Below are positions 58,474-64,000 of a DNA stretch of 64,000 bases, piece by piece. Position numbers and translations under genes: made by a program. The notes beneath the pieces are model-generated. The model was given only the letters and a program-made list of their open reading frames with translations. It searched no databases and was not told where the DNA came from. Positions within the stretch are counted from its first letter, which is position 1. Every line of letters starts with the position of its first letter. The stretch comes from Triplophysa rosa (Eukaryota; Chordata; Actinopteri; Cypriniformes; Nemacheilidae): contig NC_079910.1 in NCBI RefSeq assembly GCF_024868665.1, forward strand, positions 9,706,976-9,770,975, written 5' to 3'.

Positions 58474-58674
58474 TGCATTCTCCATAGGCCACCACTTTCA
58501 GATCCAGCTGATTAGTGCAGGCTTTCACGTTCAGCTTGCATTCGTTGTCGTACGTCAACCCGTCGCTGCCACACACCGGCTGTCGCATCTCCAAACAGCC
58601 TTTGGGGCAAACGCAGCGGCCAGTCTGAGTGTCGCAGATCGCACCAAATGAGCAGTTGGTGCAGGACTCATCCG
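58474..58674 (-). CDS. agrn: agrin exon: FS6
   Basis: 201-nt exon, phase 1 on both sides, a complete follistatin domain: (A)DESCTNCSFGAICDTQTGR, CVCPKGCLEMRQPVCGSDGL, TYDNECKLNVKACTNQLDLK, VVAYGEC. It aligns with C-FGALCE-ETGRCVCPSECV and QPVCGSDGHTY of mammalian FS6. No long open frame reveals it. Acceptor CTTTTCAG after a C/T tract, donor gtgagtac. Confidence 0.96.
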
Positions 58675-59644
58675 CTGAAATGAAAGTGTGACGTCAGTGA
58701 AGAGATTCGAGATGCAGATTCCACCATCAGCCTCAGCTCCCCGTCCGCCTATCCGCTTTTCTCAAATCTCGCCGCAAATTCTGGGCTAAAGCATCCTTCT
58801 TCTCATCGTCATGTACATATGAGAGAGACGCTGCTGTGTTTACATGCTTGCATGACACTGGTGTTGGGTCATTTATATTCGATCAGATTTTCGTAAAATG
58901 TAATTAAAAATATGCCGATAATGATATTGCATTTCAACATTTTTGCATTAAAACAGGATTTATTACTACTTTTATTCAGTAATGTTTGCTTAAGTAGTCT
59001 AAAAAAACACCAGCCAACACCACCGATTCCACTAGACCACATTTTCTCACCCAGCTACCCTCCCATCCCATCAATTCAGCCGTGGGTCTCCTCCTGCCGT
59101 ATATTAGATATCTCGCTATGATTTCTGAAAGCCCAATTAATCAGTAAAACAAAATGTGCTTCCAACAGGCAGGGAGGAAGCACGGCCAATGACAATTACA
59201 CCTGCGGGATTGCATTAGAGCAACTGCTATCACATTCAATTAGTGCTGGGGTAATAACAACAGCTGATTTACTGTTAATGGAGAGAGGTCCTAATACATA
59301 AATCTCTCCTCTCTCATCTACCATCCTGTTTATTACGCATTAATAAAGTGACCTCGTCTTCGCTCGGTCAGCCTCAGGGCTTGAGCGCTCGGTCGGCTTA
59401 TTACAAGCGGTTCAGCGTGCTGCCCAGCCGCCGCCTAAAAGCGCTTTATCGTGACAGTTCGATGCAGGGCAATAAATCACATTCTCCTGGGCGCAGGTAT
59501 CGTCCTTTATCAGATGCGTCTTGATAAAGGTGTTTCTTTATCGGTTGCAACCTGTGTCTGTGAGTTCATGGACTCAGCAGACGATGGTGCAAAACATATG
59601 ATCATCCATTAAGCATAATGCTTAAGGATACAGAGGGAAGGAAT

Positions 59645-60025
59645 GGAATGACAAAGTCACCCAACAGCAACCTGAAAGACTGAGAGATTGCTAAGAAAAA
59701 AACAGGCTTATTCCATTATCTAGTCATTTTTTAATGAATCCTAAAATACATGTAAATACATTAGTATTGTGTGGTTTAAACATGAATATGAACTTGTTTT
59801 CTTCGCAGTATTCAAGATCTTCAAGATTCGGACCAGCTTCAAGATTTTGACCAGTTTCAATTTTCTGCAAATAAATGCAAATAAAAACAAATTTTCTTTT
59901 TAAATTTGTGAGAAATGCTGTCACTAGTTCACAGAATGAACAAAAATGTTCATTTTGCTGAAACATGTACTGTACGTTTAAATAGTAAATTTAGAAAAAC
60001 TGCAAATAATTTTGAAATGGTCTCC
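59645..60025. repeat. unclassified dispersed repeat, copy 2
   Basis: Direct-orientation partner of 16118-16490: aatgacaaagtcacccaaca, gcaacctgaaagac, ttttcttcgcagtattcaag, ttttctgcaaataaatgcaa and ttttgaaatggtc occur in the same order. Class not determined. Confidence 0.6.
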
Positions 60026-61033
60026 TTATATTTTCTGTGATCCTATATATTTGTCTATTCCATTCTGAAGTTCGGTTAACTGTCCTCTTTGGTCACAAGA
60101 GAAGAAGTGCATTCTTAATGTCGGATGAACAGCAGCACTTTTTTGTGAATAGCCGTAAAAATCCCCCAGCGATTGGTGCTTGGGCAAGGGCACCTGCTCT
60201 AATAGTCTGCTCCATCTCCTGCAAGTTTATATTTACTGCCCTCTCACTTTCTTCCCCGCCTGATGATTTTTCTTCTTCCGCCAGCTCAGTGTCATGCAGG
60301 TGACCTATATCTCCCGACTGTGGCCGCTAACATTTCAATCACCAGTAAAAATTGCCTGTTTGCTGCTGACTCTTTGATTTCCTTGCATTTAAATGTATAC
60401 GCATCGGCTCTCGGAGGGACAGTTATCACGCGCTTCATTACGGCGGCGTGCTTCCCCGTTGTTGCACGACAAGGTCAGGCGCCACTCAAACGTGTGAAAA
60501 AAATCTGAAAAATAAACAATGTCATTCATATCTCTATCAGACCGCACCTGAACTATAAAGATAAGGGCATTTATAGGTCTCCCCTCTAGGCAGAGAAAAT
60601 GAAATGAAACTTGGCCGAGAGCATTGCGTGCTCACGTGGGCACGTTGCTACAAACAGTACCCTCATGCAAGCGTTCAAGAACAAATCCACACAAACACAG
60701 CTGGGGTCTGAGTAAGGCAGAGCGGTGGTCTGAATGGGCCGGATAATTAATGCAGATAATAATAGAAGACACTTGCGGCAGAGAGCTTGGCTGTGTACAC
60801 GGCTCTAACTGAACAACGCTTCCTTCTGTATGATTAGATGTTTGGGCCGGTCTTTATTGCCCTGTTCCATTTACAACTGCTTCAGTGAGCGGCCGACCGC
60901 AGCAATGGTGCTGTAAAACTAATGCGGCAAGGGCATGGTTGGTTTAAAAAAAAACGGCTAATAAATCTAGCTACCGTCATTTTATCTAGATGTCCACTTT
61001 CTGCACAAAGACACACATTGAGAAATGTCTCTG

Positions 61034-62440
61034 AGGTTTTGTGTCCATATAATGGAAGTCAATGGTGGCCAGTGTTGTTCGGTTACCAACAGTGGTGTAG
61101 TCTACGTGATACACAGGTATACGCCGTATACCCACTAGAAAAGGTCAAGAATTTCTGTATAACCACTTAAAAAAGCTCGAGGATACGTAACAACATCGTT
61201 TTGTATCAGGAAAGTGCGACGCGCGGACTTCTGGCCCATTGGTGCAACCGGGAGATATGAAACAAAAGATGATGAAAGGCAAGCATTTAAACTACACTAT
61301 TTCAGTATTTTCGTAAGCCTGCAGCAGGTGTTACACAAAAATGAGCCCATCCCTTGCGATATTGTCCTGGGGTCGCAATTGCGCAGAATTTTAAAACATT
61401 CTACAATGTTCATAATTGTTTTAGATGATAAGAGATGAGAACTCCTGGCCAGCCTTGTGAATGTCAGGCTAGAGACACTGACAGCAATCTATAAGAGTGC
61501 TTGATAAAACTGCACTGATAAAAATGTTCATTGTTGATTATTATAGTTAATGATCAATGTCAATAACAGGCACAACTTGCACTCATAAGTGTGACCCAGT
61601 GTGTGAAAACTAGGCTAAAAATCTAGTTATTAGTGACAAGCATCAGAGTTTGATTTTAACCATTTTTTTTCAATACGATTTAATGTAAGTCTTTGACATG
61701 GCCTTAGTCAAACTAAATCAAAATCTAAAGATTATTTCACAGGATATTCTTTACATTATGTTGGTGGCCCTGCTGAAAAAATAATAGAACCCTGCCCAAA
61801 ACATAATAGATGCAGATGGGAATCAATAGAACACCTGTTAATGCCAAAGACATTTTTTTTAATTTTGTATAGACAAAATTGTGGTTCATAATGGTATTTT
61901 AATGGAAACCACTAGAATTTATGTAATAGTATTTTTTAGCAGGGTATGTTTGTGTAGAATTAGCATATCACAAATAAATGACTTTATAGCTGGGTTTTCA
62001 CATGGATCACAAATGTACATTGAAAATTGCCATCTGATAAAACCTGTGCTTCAGGGATTGTATACATATACCATCTAAGGCTAAATTAACTCTTAACTGG
62101 CTGAGTTAGACACTAGACAGTGATTAACAAAACCAGCAAGTCCCCCCAGCTGTCATTGGCTATTAAAATCTAACAATAAATCTTTCAGAATGCTGTTGAT
62201 TACATATAGAGACATACTCTATGCATTTGTGAGTGTGGTGGTGCTCATGGGGTGTCGATCTGGGATGGGTGAGTAGGCTGGGGGGAATCAGAGTATACTC
62301 ACTACAAAAAACTAGACTACACCACTGGTTACCAACATTCTTCTAAATATGTTCTTTTGTGTTCCATACAGGTTGAAATGACCTGAGGGTGAATAAAAGA
62401 TGACAGAATTTTCATTTTTGGGTGAACTATCCCTTTAAGT
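61034..62440. mobile_element. partial family-1 element split by hAT
   Basis: The left remnant (gttttgtgtccatataatgg, agtcaatggtggccagtgtt, ggttaccaa) and right remnant (caacattcttctaaatatgt, gacctgagggtgaataaaag, gggtgaactatccctttaag) abut when the hAT insertion is removed. The far left end of the copy is missing. Confidence 0.75.
61090..62327. mobile_element. hAT-type element with perfect 8-bp TSD
   Basis: 1,238-bp element with inverted ends cagtggtgtagtcta and tagactacaccactg. The direct repeat gttaccaa flanks it at 61082-61089 and 62328-62335. Sub-terminal sequence gtatacgccgtatacccact is inverted at the right end as agtatactcact. The small frames at 61214-61438 and 61881-62078 lack recognisable transposase motifs, so it is probably non-autonomous. 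Confidence 0.9.
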
Positions 62441-63188
62441 TTAATATAGCGTTCATCTCGATTGCTTCTAATCGGACCCACCCAAGCCTATTTCGTGTGG
62501 CTCTGTGGGTAGTTAAGCTGATGTTCCAGAAGCGTCTGCGGAGAGCGATATCGGCATCATATGCCATTTACTATCTGGCAACATATACCGTGTGATGGGC
62601 GGAACTGCAATAAAGAGCAACTCTATCCTGCGGCGCTCTTTTCCGAGATGAATCCTGCCGCTACCAAATGACCCCCCAGCATCCATTTCAAAGACTCCAT
62701 CCACACATGCTCAAAATCTGCCACTGCGAGCGCATCACACTTCTTTAAAACGTCAACACAAAAGCCTCACTCCGCGCTCTCTGAACTTAAGTCGACGGCG
62801 AAATAGACAGGCAGGTTTAGCTGAGATCCACGAGAAAGTCCACTTAATATTCCTCTCCCAAGTGAACACACAAAAGACAGGCAGCAAAAAATGATTTACA
62901 AGCCTTTTGTGAGGAATACACACAAATATGTGAGGGAGAGCGGGCTTCTCCACAGACTTATCTGGAGCGCGCTTACAAAGGCAGACAAAAAAAATCATGA
63001 GTCATGCAAACAATTACCGTGAAGAATGCTGCCCCCTTTAATTCTAACTTAAGTGCATCTTTCAAAAAAAGGTCGTGGAGGAGGAAAATTACAGCCCTCT
63101 CTCGAAATATCGTTGGAGTGCTTAAGTGCAGGGGGTGGACGAGATGAAAAACAACGAGGGAGTGAGTGGCACCAATGTGTGTACTCAC

Positions 63189-63410
63189 CACACGGTCCTT
63201 TGTGCTGAATCTGTATTTGTTTCTGTAGGGCGCATCCCATGGCCTTCATTTGGCATGAGCTGCTGTACGTGTGCCCGTCATTGCCGCAAACGGGGTCTTG
63301 GTCCTGTTGACACGCATCCGAGCACTCGCACACGGCCGCACCGTTCTTCACCACGCACGCTGCTCTGAACTCGCAGATCTTCTTCAGGCAGGGGCTCTCC
63401 AGGTTGAGAT
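63189..63410 (-). CDS. agrn: agrin exon: FS5 (first exon in window)
   Basis: 222-nt exon, phase 1 on both sides, a complete follistatin domain: (D)LNLESPCLKKICEFRAACV, VKNGAAVCECSDACQQDQDP, VCGNDGHTYSSSCQMKAMGC, ALQKQIQIQHKGPC. It aligns with [20 protein letters not shown] and AACECLQAC of mammalian FS5. The open frame reaches further upstream with a hydrophobic run that mimics a signal peptide, but that is intron: the acceptor TTTGGAGCAG and matching phase place the start here. Earlier exons lie outside the window. Confidence 0.95.
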
Positions 63411-64000
63411 CTGCTCCAAAAAGTTCAGAGACACGAGTTACCATACAGATGAGAGAAAGTAGGGAGAGAAGGAAAGAGAGGACTTGTAGAAAGAATTTAG
63501 GTGGGAGGATCAATTTTCTTTTGTCAAATTTAACCACATACAGTACACACTGCTGGAGCTTAATACGACAAACTTAACTTCTAAGTCACAGTAATTGTGG
63601 GATTTTAAAGGGTCTATCTGTAGAGAACAGAAACAAGACAAAAAATCTCTTGTTTTCTGTTCAAACAATAATAATTCAAAAATTTACCCCTCCATTCAAA
63701 TGTGCTGCCATACTTTAAACTTCGCACGTACGTGACTTCAATTTAACCAAGAGTTAATTCACTAGTTTCTGACTCAAAACGCAACATTTCACTTGGACCC
63801 ATTCTCTTGTTTTTTCTCTACCCATAATGCCTGATGGTCTGGGATAATGTCCTAAGAACCAGTTGCTGCACAGATAAGCATCCGCGCGGGGCTCCACGCT
63901 TTGTAGCCCCAAACACGCAGCTTCATTTGACCGTCCAATCAGAACACTAACTACCTACATCTCATTTCATGCATCGCTACCGAACCTCTCTCAACGGCTC
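63411..64000 (-). other. agrn intron upstream of FS5 (partial)
   Basis: 590 bp of the intron leading to FS5, cut by the window edge. No repeat family, exon or promoter signature was recognised. Confidence 0.7.

Larger units (their letters stand above)
58675..63188 (-). other. agrn intron with hAT insertion and repeat
   Basis: 4,514-bp intron between FS5 and FS6. It contains a dispersed repeat copy (59645-60025), a family-1 remnant split by a hAT element (61034-62440) and otherwise unremarkable sequence. No gene was seen. Confidence 0.75.
1..63410 (-). other. agrn: agrn gene, 3' portion (32 coding exons, FS5 to stop)
   Basis: Agrin is a secreted heparan sulfate proteoglycan of basement membranes. 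Its nerve-derived isoforms bind LRP4 and activate MuSK to cluster acetylcholine receptors at the neuromuscular junction. Thirty-two exons on this strand follow the vertebrate agrin order: FS5-FS8, CysCys module, two laminin-EGF, FS9, Ser/Thr region, CysCys module, SEA, Thr-rich linker, EGF1, LG1, EGF2, EGF3, LG2, EGF4, LG3. All splice sites are GT/AG and all phases agree, giving 4,817 coding bases (about 1,604 residues plus stop) of a protein usually near 2,000 residues. The missing N-terminus (NtA, FS1-4) lies past the right edge. Identity rests on domain order, motifs and remembered vertebrate agrin sequence, not on a search. Confidence 0.97.

Noticed and set aside
63411..63537. N-terminal hydrophobic stretch (FFLQVLSFLLSLLSL) that looks like a signal peptide before FS5
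   Set aside because: It lies upstream of a good acceptor in the matching phase, and agrin has NtA and FS1-4 before FS5. The hydrophobic run is the translated pyrimidine-rich tract.

Overview
The window holds the 3' two thirds or more of one vertebrate gene, agrin (agrn), on the minus strand. It runs from the fifth follistatin/Kazal domain near the right edge (63.4 kb) to the stop codon at 1344-1346. I could place 32 coding exons. Every junction is canonical GT/AG, every phase matches its neighbour, and the 4,817 coding bases form one unbroken frame of about 1,604 residues plus a stop. The NtA domain, follistatin domains 1-4 and the promoter must lie beyond position 64000. No second protein gene or RNA gene was recognised on either strand.

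The organism is a teleost, most likely a cyprinid. The agrin protein has the vertebrate layout, including the vertebrate-type Y and Z alternative exons. The introns are full of repeat families that I recognise from zebrafish, carp and relatives: the 'aaagggacagttcaccc...' inverted element, the 'ggtccagtgtgtaa...' element, the 'tgaccctgga...' MITE, several hAT elements and tRNA-derived SINE pieces. The species cannot be named from this.

Layout in transcript order, from high to low coordinates: FS5 (63.2 kb), FS6 (58.5), FS7 (57.2), FS8 in two exons (51.0 and 50.7), a CysCys linker module (48.5), two laminin-EGF domains (48.2 and 47.5), FS9 in two exons (46.0 and 45.8), a Ser/Thr and Ser-Gly rich exon (36.2-36.5), a second CysCys module carrying the neurotrypsin alpha-site region (34.1), the SEA domain in three exons (29.6, 27.2, 26.2), a Thr-rich linker plus EGF1 (25.4-25.7), LG1 (24.0-22.9), EGF2 (22.9), EGF3 (21.0), LG2 (17.3-11.4) with the 12-nt Y micro-exon at 14943-14954, EGF4 (11.1), and LG3 (9.2-1.3). 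LG3 is interrupted by the 24-nt z8 exon (8488-8511) and the 33-nt z11 exon (6352-6384). Positions 1-1343 are 3' UTR or flank.

The Y and Z exons are the functional core. Y encodes KSRK, the heparin-binding insert of LG2. z8 contains Asn-Glu-Ile, the tripeptide that engages LRP4 to activate MuSK. Both are far too short for ORF calling and were found by reading splice signals and phase. Putative neural splicing signals flank them: a YCAY cluster and TGC motifs at Y, and GCATG motifs at z11. The neurotrypsin beta site (Lys-Ser) is conserved.

The rest of the window is intron. Its main interest is a set of nested transposon insertions with clear target-site duplications, and a 39-bp AT-rich minisatellite.
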